14,423 bases of DNA from UBA4416 sp040376995. GTDB lineage: Bacteria > Bacteroidota > Bacteroidia > B-17B0 > Aurantibacillaceae. The position numbers and the translations under genes were made by a program. Below the pieces are notes generated by a model. The model did not search any database and had not been told where the DNA came from. It was given only the letters and a program-made list of their open reading frames with translations. The stretch spans positions 1-14,423 of the forward strand of contig JBEIPP010000077.1 of the NCBI GenBank assembly GCA_040376995.1, read 5' to 3'. Below, one piece after another: positions 1 to 6,576 of the stretch; position 1 is the first letter of the stretch, and each line of letters starts with the position of its first letter.

Positions 1-14
1 CTGCTTAATCAATC

Positions 15-122
15 ATGCAATCATCTCTAGAATTAAGTGATTTTTTTATCATTCTTTTTATCGCTGGCATCTTTAGTTTAGGTATTTATACCGTCGTGAA
101 ATTCATGAGAAGTAAAGATTAA
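15..122 (+). CDS. Possible 35-residue single-pass membrane peptide
   Basis: A short open frame starts with ATG at 15 and ends with TAA at 120-122. An in-frame TAA at 6-8 means it cannot be the tail of a longer gene in this frame. The peptide has a polar start (MQSSLELSD), a hydrophobic stretch of about 20 residues (roughly 10-29, FFIILFIAGIF onward), and a basic tail (KFMRSKD), which is the layout of a small inner-membrane peptide with its C-terminus in the cytoplasm. It ends about 40 bases before the guaA promoter, so it is not part of the guaA transcript. I recognise no family. Frames this short also arise by chance, so the call rests only on the tidy membrane-peptide composition. Confidence 0.35.
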   Translation: MQSSLELSDFFIILFIAGIFSLGIYTVVKFMRSKD

Positions 123-162
123 TATTTCACCTTATTTCACATTTTATTTTCTTCTTGAAGCC

Positions 163-190
163 TTTGTAACAAAAGATTTAGCTATCTTTG
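163..190 (+). promoter_or_regulatory. Bacteroidota-type promoter of guaA
   Basis: TATCTTTG at 183-190 matches the Bacteroidota -7 consensus TAnnTTTG exactly, and TTTG at 163-166 fits the -33 element. The 16-base gap is a little shorter than the usual spacing of about 19. Transcription would begin near 195-197, only a few bases before the ATG at 200, so the leader is very short. The box also decides the start of guaA: the upstream in-frame TTG at 188-190 is part of the box itself and cannot be the initiation codon. Confidence 0.65.
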
Positions 191-199
191 TTAGCTATT

Positions 200-1729
200 A
201 TGCAAGAACAAATTTTAATCCTCGATTTTGGTTCCCAATTCACACAATTAATTGCTCGTCGTTTACGAGAAATGAACGTGTATTGCGAAATCCACCCTTT
301 TAACAAAATTCCAATATTAACTCCTGATATTAAAGGTGTTATTTTATCTGGCAGTCCTCACAGTGTTCGTCAAGATAATCCGCTAAACCCAGATTTGTCT
401 AATATTAAAGGAAAATTACCTTTATTAGGTATTTGCTATGGAGCACAATTGTTAGCGCACTTTTATGGTGGCGAAGTTGGTAAATCAAACTCTCGTGAAT
501 ACGGAAGAGCACATTTAGATTTTGTTGATGATTCAAATCCTTTATTTAAAGGTATTACCAATCATTCTCAAGTATGGATGAGTCATGGAGATACAATTAT
601 TAGGGTTCCTGAAAACTATAAAATAGTTGCTAGTACACATGATGTAAAAGTGGCTGGTTATGCTATTGAAGGTGAACAATCTTGGGGAATTCAATTTCAC
701 CCAGAGGTATTTCACTCAACAGAAGGTGCTCATTTGTTAAGCAATTTCGTGAAGGGAGTTTGTGGTTGTAAAGGAACTTGGACTTCTGATTCGTTTATAG
801 AAACGACTGTTACTGAGTTAAAACAAAAATTAGGAAACGATAAAGTTGTTTTAGGTTTATCTGGCGGTGTTGATAGTAGTGTGGCTGCTGTATTACTTCA
901 CAAAGCAATTGGTGCAAATTTACATTGTATTTTTGTTGATAACGGTTTATTACGTAAAAATGAATTTGAAAATGTGTTGGATTCATATAAACACATGGGT
1001 TTAAATGTAAAAGGAGTAAATGCTAAACAACGTTTTTACGATGCCTTAAAAGATATATCTGATCCTGAAGCAAAACGTAAAGCCATTGGTAAAGCCTTTG
1101 TTGATGTATTTGATGATGAATCAAAATCAATTACAGATGCTAAGTGGTTAGGACAAGGAACGATTTATCCAGATGTGATAGAAAGTCTTTCTGTGAACGG
1201 ACCTTCGGCAACTATTAAATCTCATCACAATGTTGGCGGTTTACCAGATTATATGAAACTATCTGTTGTTGAGCCTTTACGTAGTTTGTTTAAAGACGAA
1301 GTAAGAAGAGTAGGTAAAGCTTTAGGAATTGATGCTTCTTTAATTGGATGACATCCTTTCCCAGGACCAGGATTAGCTATTCGTATATTAGGAGATATTA
1401 CAGCAGAGAAAGTACAATTATTACAAGATGTAGATGCCATTTTTATTGATGGTTTAAAATCTTCTGGATTATACGATACAGTTTGGCAGGCAGGAGCTAT
1501 TTTATTACCAATTCAAAGTGTTGGTGTGATGGGGGATGAACGTACTTATGAGAAGGTTGTAGCATTACGCGCTGTTTCTTCAACAGATGGTATGACAGCA
1601 GATTGGTGTCATTTACCGTATGATTTTTTAGCTAAAGTATCAAATGATATCATTAATAAAGTTAGAGGCGTTAATAGAGTTGTTTACGATATTAGCTCTA
1701 AACCTCCTGCTACTATTGAGTGGGAATAA
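200..1729 (+). pseudogene. guaA: GMP synthase (glutamine-hydrolysing), interrupted by an in-frame TGA
   Basis: GuaA converts XMP, ATP and glutamine to GMP in the cytoplasm, the last step of de novo guanine nucleotide synthesis. The frame from ATG 200 spans 509 residue positions, normal for the family. The glutamine amidotransferase domain (about 1-190) has the nucleophile Cys79 (GICYGAQ) and the His167/Glu169 pair (FHPEV). The ATP pyrophosphatase domain has the P-loop SGGVDS at 221-226. Codon 384 (1349-1351) is TGA, and the same frame then resumes as HPFPGPGLAIR and runs 125 residues to the usual end (KPPATIEWE, TAA). Family members have Arg before HPFPGPG, so a CGA or AGA codon has become a stop. 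The break falls at the start of the dimerisation domain, and the first in-frame GTG or ATG afterwards (1526-1531) is far inside it, so reinitiation would not give a whole domain. It may be a real null allele, a readthrough site or a sequence error. Confidence 0.9.
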
Positions 1730-1757
1730 AGTTTTTTATATAATACATAATATGCGA

Positions 1758-1783
1758 TTGTCAGTTCGAGCGAAGTCGAGAAC
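1758..1783 (+). repeat. 26-base dispersed repeat, copy 1
   Basis: The sequence starts TTGTCAGTTCGAGC and ends GTCGAGAAC, and is identical over all 26 bases to 14346-14371, in the same orientation. It contains two TCGA palindromes separated by six bases, so a small stem TTCGA/TCGAG can form. It lies between the guaA stop and the start of the LysM gene. From memory, very similar short repeats are scattered between genes in many Flavobacteriia-like genomes. Its role is unknown. Confidence 0.7.
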
Positions 1784-1791
1784 TATTTAAT

Positions 1792-3645
1792 ATGAATAAA
1801 ATCAAAAACATATCTTTTAAATTCACATTGTCTTGTATTCTGTGTATTTTGAGCTTTGTCTCAATAGGACAAACAAAATCAACAGATATTAAAACGATTA
1901 ATGGGAAGAGATACTATATTCATAAAGTAGAAAAAGGACAAAGTTTATATGCAATTGCTAAAATTTACGGCTTGGACGTTAATTCTATTTTAGCTGAGAA
2001 TGATGATGCTATTGATGGATTAAAAAATGGACAAGAGTTAAAAATTCCTTTCGAAAGTTTATTGCCAAAACAAGCTGTAGCAATTGATACTAATAAATAT
2101 ATGTATCATAAAATTGCAAAAGGAGAAACGGTTTATGGTATCACTAAAAAGTATGGTATTGATGAGAAAAAATTTAACTCATTAAATCCTCATTTAACCA
2201 ATGGTTTAAAAGAAGGTGAATATGTTATTGTTGGCGAAAAGAAAAAGAAGACTACAGCGATTCCCGCATTAGCTTCATCAACAGTAAATACTAACGATAC
2301 TTATACAGTAATGCAAGGTGAAACCCTTTATGGTATTTCTAAAAAGTTAAATGTACCTCAAGAAGATTTACTTAAATGGAATCCTGAATTGAAAGATGGA
2401 GTAAAGCAAGGCCAAGTATTAAAAATAGTTAATTCTAAAAAAATAATTAATGCAGTGATTACGCAAACAACTGCTGCCACAGTCTCTTCTTCATCTATTG
2501 CGGTTATTCAAGATGCTGCTTATGCTGTAAATAAACCTAAAAAAGGAACTTATAATATTGGATTGCTTTTACCATTTAAGTTAATAGAAAGTGAAGGGAT
2601 TGTTATTGAAGATTTAATAAAGTCAAAATCCTCTTTTCCTCAAACACAATCCCTAGCGCTTGATTTTTATTATGGGTTTAAAAAAGCGGTTGATTCATTA
2701 GTCTCAAAAGATTTTGAAGTGAACGTTCATTTATTTGATGTTGATGAAAAAGACTCTGCTAAAGTGGAAACTATTTGTAAATCATCAGAGTTTAAAACTT
2801 TAGATGTTGTTTTTGGACCATTGTATGTAGGCGTTTTTAAACAAGTAGCTAATAATGCAAAGCCACTAAATATTCCTATAATATCTCCATTAACCCAGCA
2901 AAATAAAATTTTATATAATAATGCATTAACAAGTAAAGTTAATCCATCTCAGTTTACCTTAATTGAAGGCTTAGCAGATTATTGTTCTGATTCGCTTTTA
3001 TCAACTTCTAATATTATTATTGTTAATACAACGGCAAAAGATCAGCCATATATTAAAGCATTTAAAGATAGGTATAATGGTAGTTTGTTAAAACATAATA
3101 AAGGATTAAAAGATAGTATTGTTATTGTAAAAGGAATAACGGGTGTTAAAACAGTATTTGTTCCTAATAAAAAAAATGTAATTGTATTATTAACCAATAA
3201 TCAAGTTTACTTACAAGATTTTATAACTCAGTTATATATGTTTTCTGATAAAAAAGATATAGCCTTAATGGGTTTTAGTAGTGTTTCAAATATTGAAAGT
3301 TTAGATCAGGAATATTTAAATGCTTTAAATTTTCACTTTGCTGCAGCAAATCACATTAACTATAAAGATTCTACTATTCGCTTTTTAGCAAAGCAATATC
3401 AAGAAGTATATACTACTGATCCATCAGAATATTATTTTCAAGGATTTGATATTGGAACTTATTATTTATCTAGATTAAAAACAGTTGGGCCTGATTTATT
3501 TTTAAACTTAGATAAGTATCCTTCGGAAGGACTATCTTCGGGATTTAAATTTTATAGACCTGATAATGAAACTGGATTTGAAAACAGAGCTGTTTTTATT
3601 TATAAATACTCTAATTATCAGTTACAACTATTAGGATGGAAATAA
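1792..3645 (+). CDS. Secreted protein with three LysM domains and a periplasmic-binding-fold domain
   Basis: The 617-residue product begins with a signal peptide (hydrophobic core about 11-25, likely cut after Gly26 in SIG/QTK). Three LysM modules follow at about 42-85, 104-147 and 170-213, each with the typical pattern (V-KGQSLYAIAKIYG; IAKGETVYGITKKYG; MQGETLYGISKKL). A low-complexity linker rich in Thr, Ala, Val and Ser leads to a domain from about 254 to the end (YNIGLLLPF onward) resembling type 1 periplasmic binding proteins of the Leu/Ile/Val-receptor kind. LysM domains bind peptidoglycan, so the protein is probably held at the cell wall; no ligand can be read from the sequence. No ABC transporter genes are nearby, so a role in nutrient uptake is doubtful, and a cell-wall sensor or scaffold is as likely. 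It overlaps hemF by 10 bases. Confidence 0.85.
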   Translation: MNKIKNISFKFTLSCILCILSFVSIGQTKSTDIKTINGKRYYIHKVEKGQSLYAIAKIYGLDVNSILAENDDAIDGLKNGQELKIPFESLLPKQAVAIDTNKYMYHKIAKGETVYGITKKYGIDEKKFNSLNPHLTNGLKEGEYVIVGEKKKKTTAIPALASSTVNTNDTYTVMQGETLYGISKKLNVPQEDLLKWNPELKDGVKQGQVLKIVNSKKIINAVITQTTAATVSSSSIAVIQDAAYAVNKPKKGTYNIGLLLPFKLIESEGIVIEDLIKSKSSFPQTQSLALDFYYGFKKAVDSLVSKDFEVNVHLFDVDEKDSAKVETICKSSEFKTLDVVFGPLYVGVFKQVANNAKPLNIPIISPLTQQNKILYNNALTSKVNPSQFTLIEGLADYCSDSLLSTSNIIIVNTTAKDQPYIKAFKDRYNGSLLKHNKGLKDSIVIVKGITGVKTVFVPNKKNVIVLLTNNQVYLQDFITQLYMFSDKKDIALMGFSSVSNIESLDQEYLNALNFHFAAANHINYKDSTIRFLAKQYQEVYTTDPSEYYFQGFDIGTYYLSRLKTVGPDLFLNLDKYPSEGLSSGFKFYRPDNETGFENRAVFIYKYSNYQLQLLGWK

Positions 3646-4553
3646 ATAAAGAGAATATTGCCGAGTGGTTAAAAACACTTCAGGATACTATTTGTACAGC
3701 CCTCGAAATAGAGGATGGATCTGCAAAATTTAAAGAAGAAAACTGGACACGTGAAGAAGGCGGCGGCGGACGTTCTCGTGTGATTGAAAATGGAACTGTG
3801 ATTGAAAAAGGTGGAGTTATGTTTTCTGCCGTAAGTGGTAAAACTCCCGATTTTTTATTTAAAGAAAAAGAGCATAGCGTATCTAATAATTCACATCAAG
3901 AAACTACATTTTTTGCAACTGGAGTATCCATTGTCATTCATCCTAAAAGCCCTTTAGTGCCCATTATACATATGAATATTCGCTATTTTGAGATGAGTAA
4001 CGGTGTAAAATGGCTTGGCGGAGGAATTGATTTAACTCCACATTATATTGTAGATGAAGATGCAAAATTCTTTCATTCACAATTAAAAACAGTTTGTAAC
4101 AAACACCACAATTCGTATTATCCAAAATTTAAAACCTGGGCAGATGATTATTTCTTTATTAATCATCGAAAAGAAACGCGTGGTATTGGGGGAATATTTT
4201 TTGATAGATTAAATCAAAATGAAGAGATGAGTTTTGAACAAAATTTTGCTTTTTGGCAAGATGTAGGAAAAGCTTTTGCTCCAATTTATGTTTCGTTGAT
4301 GAATAAAAATAAATCAAAACTATTTACTCCAGAACAAAAGCAATGGCAATTATTACGTCGTGGACGATATGTAGAATTTAATTTAGTTTATGATAAAGGC
4401 ACTAAGTTTGGATTAGAAACTAATGGACGCGTTGAATCTATTTTAATGAGTTTACCAGCCAATGCTAGTTGGTTGTATGATTTTAAAACCAAGGAAGGTT
4501 CAGACGAACAAAATACTTTAAATAAACTTAAAAAAAACATTAATTGGGTATAA
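3636..4553 (+). CDS. hemF: Oxygen-dependent coproporphyrinogen III oxidase
   Basis: HemF oxidatively decarboxylates coproporphyrinogen III to protoporphyrinogen IX using molecular oxygen, late in haem synthesis. The 305-residue length agrees with the family (about 300). Conserved blocks are GGGGRSR at 42-48, WLGGGIDLTPHY in the middle, the family signature running from K166-T-W through NHRKETRGIGGIFFD to 190, and GRYVEFN at 243-249 followed by KGTKFGL and GRVESILMSLP. Two signature positions differ from the usual pattern (Ala169 where Cys is common, Asn176 where Lys or Arg is common), but the core is intact. The ATG at 3636 lies inside the end of the LysM gene, and the TAA shares its last A with the next ATG, pointing to translational coupling. 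Presence of hemF implies haem synthesis under aerobic conditions. Confidence 0.95.
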   Translation: MEINKENIAEWLKTLQDTICTALEIEDGSAKFKEENWTREEGGGGRSRVIENGTVIEKGGVMFSAVSGKTPDFLFKEKEHSVSNNSHQETTFFATGVSIVIHPKSPLVPIIHMNIRYFEMSNGVKWLGGGIDLTPHYIVDEDAKFFHSQLKTVCNKHHNSYYPKFKTWADDYFFINHRKETRGIGGIFFDRLNQNEEMSFEQNFAFWQDVGKAFAPIYVSLMNKNKSKLFTPEQKQWQLLRRGRYVEFNLVYDKGTKFGLETNGRVESILMSLPANASWLYDFKTKEGSDEQNTLNKLKKNINWV

Positions 4554-5122
4554 TGAACAAAGTTCTTAAATATTTTTTACAAGGTTTAATACTGTTTATT
4601 CCATTAGGAATAACAGTTATTGTGTTTTTTAAATTATTCCAATTTTTTGAAGATGTGTTTTCATTTGTTGGTTTAACAGGTTTTCACTTTTTGGATACTA
4701 TTATTTCTTTTATTGCCTTATTGGCATTTATAACAATTGTTGGTGTTTTAGCATCTTCTTTTTTATTTAAACGCTTGTTTGCTTTTTTTGAAGAAAAATT
4801 AGAACATGCTCCAATTATCCGCCATATCTATTCTCCTATTAAGGATTTTATGAATGCTTTTATGGGAAATAAAAAACGGTTTACTAAACCAGTTTTAGTT
4901 TTAACCAATCCTCAGGCAAATATTCAAGAGATTGGATTTATTACTCAAGATGATTTGAGCGAGTGGGGTATAAAAGAAAAATATGCAGTATATCTACCTT
5001 ATTCCTATTCTTTTTCTGGAAAAATGATTATTGTTCCAAAAGAACAAATCACCACTTTACCTATAGATGGAGGAGAAGCAATGAAATTTATTATTTCGGG
5101 CGGAGTAACAGATTTAGAATAA
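4553..5122 (+). CDS. DUF502 family two-helix membrane protein
   Basis: The ATG at 4553 overlaps the hemF stop by one base (TAATG), giving 189 residues. An earlier in-frame TTG at 4544 would add only three residues and is less likely. Two hydrophobic helices are visible at about 7-29 (FLQGLILFIPLGITVIVFF) and 47-72 (TIISFIALLAFITIVGVLASS). The soluble part carries the family hallmarks: PIIRHIYSPIKDF after the second helix, a V-L--NPQ segment, and an ISGGVT end. DUF502 proteins occur widely in bacteria and plants; their biochemical role is not settled, so I give none. Position behind hemF suggests co-transcription with the haem gene, but a functional link cannot be inferred from this alone. Confidence 0.88.
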   Translation: MNKVLKYFLQGLILFIPLGITVIVFFKLFQFFEDVFSFVGLTGFHFLDTIISFIALLAFITIVGVLASSFLFKRLFAFFEEKLEHAPIIRHIYSPIKDFMNAFMGNKKRFTKPVLVLTNPQANIQEIGFITQDDLSEWGIKEKYAVYLPYSYSFSGKMIIVPKEQITTLPIDGGEAMKFIISGGVTDLE

Positions 5123-5186
5123 AATTATTGTATATTCGTATAACTGATTAAATAACTCAATTTAAAGTACTTTAAGAAATTATAAC

Positions 5187-5854
5187 ATGAGAAAAATTAT
5201 TTTAACATATTCTGCCTTATTTACATTAACTGCAGCTAATGCACAAAAAATTAATGTAAAAGATGGTTCAGAGAAATTCTCTAATGGCAGCCATAATGCA
5301 TATACAGCAACTATTTACGAAACATCTAAAGATGATGCCATGAGTAAATTTAAAAGCCTTTTAAAGGATTTTGAAAATGAAAAAGTAAAAACAGATAACG
5401 GTGAAATTTTTGGCGACAATATCGTCATTAAAGATTGGGGAAATAACCCAGTTGATGTTTACGCATCTTTTGAAGAAGATAAATCAGCTAAAACAGTAAT
5501 TATTCATGTAGCTTTTGATTTAGGAGGTTCCTATTTAACTGGTTCAGATGGTGACAAGCATAGTTATGCAAAAAAATGGTTAAAGATTTTGCTGTAAAAA
5601 CTACCAAAGAATCAATGGGTGATAAAGTAAAAGATTTGGAGAAGGTGCTTGGGAAATTAGAAGGCAATCAAAAAGATTTAGAGAAAGATAATAAAAATTA
5701 TAAGTCTGATATTGAAGATTATAAAGCTAAAATTAAAAAAGCTGAAGAGAATATTTCAAAAAATGAAGCAGATCAAGTAAAGAAAAAAACTGAAATTGAC
5801 GCTCAAAAAAAAGTTGTTGAAGAAGCTAAAAAAGTAATGGATAAAGTAGATTAA
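5187..5854 (+). pseudogene. Secreted coiled-coil protein, split by a -1 frameshift at an A7 run
   Basis: The first part (ATG 5187) has a signal peptide probably cut at ANA/QKI (after residue 19) and a compact domain of about 110 residues, with DNGEIFGDN and VIIHVAFDLGG segments. The frame reads GCA AAA AAA TGG and stops at TAA 5595-5597. In the -1 frame, from ATG 5576, the protein continues as MVKDFAVKTTKES and then a lysine/glutamate-rich coiled coil to TAA 5852-5854. Joined at the A7 run (5570-5576), the two give one 222-residue protein. I recall Bacteroidota homologues that carry both parts in one frame, with a similar DFAVK junction, so one A has most likely been lost, in the cell or in the sequence. 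The run is also a slippery heptamer in the correct phase, so some -1 slippage is possible. The function of the family is unknown to me; a periplasmic location is inferred from the signal peptide. Confidence 0.75.
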
Positions 5855-5879
5855 TTTTTATTTAATTTTTTAATCATTT

Positions 5880-5915
5880 AAGAGACTGTCTAAAAAAACG
5901 GCCTCTTTTTTTTTT
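5880..5915 (+). terminator. Intrinsic terminator after the coiled-coil gene
   Basis: AAGAG-A-CTGT (5880-5889) pairs with ACGG-C-CTCTT (5898-5907), giving a ten-position stem with one A/C mismatch and one G-T wobble around the loop CTAAAAAA, followed directly by a run of ten T (5906-5915). It lies 26 bases after the coiled-coil gene on the same strand, the classic form of a Rho-independent terminator. It marks the end of the 1-5.9 kb forward gene block. Confidence 0.75.
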
Positions 5916-5994
5916 ATGCAGCAAATTTTAAAACAGGACTAAACCCAGATTACGCATTAGAAAAAATTTGAGTTAAATTTGTTTTTAGATCGAG

Positions 5995-6176
5995 GATGTA
6001 AATTAAACTGTGTCAAGTTCAAAAAAACAGAACTTTAACACACGGTTTAAGAAATGGAAAATAAAAAGACAGCTTCGATTATGAAGCATTAAAGAAAAAG
6101 ACGCTTGAGCAATTTCGTTCGGGCAAAAGTTTATTTGGTAAAGATGGTTCATTTGCTTCATTACTTCAAGATTTTT
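5995..6176 (+). mobile_element. IS256-family element remnant: left end and transposase N-terminus
   Basis: From ATG 6054 the frame reads MENKKTA. A lost base then shifts the remainder (from 6074) into another frame, reading FDYEALKKKTLEQFRSGK followed by SLFGKDGSFASLLQD to about 6172. This is the start of an IS256-family transposase as I know it from Bacteroidota. Upstream, GTGTCAAGTTC (6010-6020) faces an imperfect copy of its reverse complement, GAACTTTAACAC (6030-6041), likely the left terminal region, so I place the outer end near 5995. About 40 codons survive of roughly 400; the catalytic DDE domain and the right end are missing, so the element cannot move. The cut at a T8 run (6172-6179) joins it to the ImmA-like fragment. 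Confidence 0.7.
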
Positions 6177-6351
6177 TTTCATGTTAATAGCATTCCTGAA
6201 ATTGTTATAAATAAATCTTTTGATGTTGTTAGAAGACGATTTACTGTATTGCACGAGTTAGCGCACGTTATTTTAGATTTTGATAAATCTATTCCAAAAA
6301 AAGAATTAGAAAAAAATGTGTCATGCCTTTGCAGATGCTTTTGCATTATAA
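6177..6351 (+). pseudogene. Fragment of an ImmA/IrrE-type zinc peptidase
   Basis: The frame reads VNSIPEIVINKSFDVVRRRF, then TVLHELAHVILDFDKSIPKKELEKN. HELAH (6252-6266) is the HExxH zinc site of ImmA/IrrE metallopeptidases. At the A7 run 6310-6316 the frame shifts, and the next conserved stretch CHAFADAFAL is read in another frame (6319-6348), ending in TAA 6349-6351. In intact relatives this second stretch follows soon after the HELAH part in one frame. The N-terminal DNA-binding domain these proteins often carry, and everything after CHAFADAFAL, are gone. An open frame of 90 codons starting at 6105 is a chimera: its first part is out-of-frame transposase sequence and only its second part is peptidase. 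Intact relatives cleave phage or mobile-element repressors or act as antitoxin-like regulators; this copy is very unlikely to work. Confidence 0.65.
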
Positions 6352-6353
6352 AA

Positions 6354-6388
6354 TATCCTTTTTTAATTCAAAGTTGAATTATAGGATA
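6354..6388. repeat. Hairpin just after the ImmA fragment
   Basis: TAATTCAA (6364-6371) and TTGAATTA (6374-6381) form a perfect eight-base stem with a two-base loop. An outer stem TATCCT (6354-6359) with AGGATA (6383-6388) flanks it across an internal loop of four bases versus one. No T-run follows on the forward strand, so a terminator role is uncertain. It may be a leftover of the decayed gene or of a mobile element. Confidence 0.45.
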
Positions 6389-6535
6389 ACAACTACAAAA
6401 ACAAAATCATCGCAATAACTATCAATAATACTACTAAAAAGTAAGTGAGTAAATGATAGGGATTTTACCGTTTGTTTTTTTAACGATGATGTCAAACAGT
6501 TTAATCAAGTTAGGTTTATCGTTTAAACTATCTGC
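6389..6535. other. Decayed or non-coding stretch, nothing recognised
   Basis: Between the hairpin and the large palindrome I find no gene, promoter box or RNA gene that I can support. A 43-codon frame from ATG 6453 (MIGILPFVFLTMMSNSLIKL onward) runs through the palindrome and ends at 6584, inside the end of the opposite-strand DnaJ-like gene; it matches nothing I know. Taken with the remnants before it, the stretch looks like degraded sequence. Confidence 0.4.
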
Positions 6536-6568
6536 AGACCTTCAAGGTTTTAAAAACCTTGAAGGTCT
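6536..6568. repeat. 33-base near-perfect palindrome
   Basis: AGACCTTCAAGGTTTT (6536-6551) and AAAACCTTGAAGGTCT (6553-6568) are perfect 16-base reverse complements around a single A (6552). It lies 8 bases beyond the stop of the reverse-strand TerB/DnaJ gene and could end its transcript by forming a long stem, although no T-run follows on that strand. I recall closely similar AAGGTTTT/AAAACCTT palindromes between genes in many Bacteroidota genomes, so a dispersed repeat is the more likely identity. Confidence 0.75.
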
Positions 6569-6576
6569 TGGAGGAT

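Noticed and set aside
188..199. TTG start of guaA twelve bases upstream of the ATG
   Set aside because: The TTG is the last part of the TATCTTTG promoter box and the family N-terminus fits the ATG at 200.
1349..1351. Selenocysteine or general reassignment of the TGA
   Set aside because: The position is arginine in the family, I see no bacterial SECIS-like hairpin after it, and no other gene here has an internal TGA.
5131..5138. TATATTCG as promoter of the coiled-coil gene
   Set aside because: One mismatch to the -7 box and no -33 element; too weak to list.
6105..6377. 90-codon open frame as a genuine new protein
   Set aside because: Its first third is transposase sequence in the wrong frame and the rest is a frame-shifted peptidase fragment.
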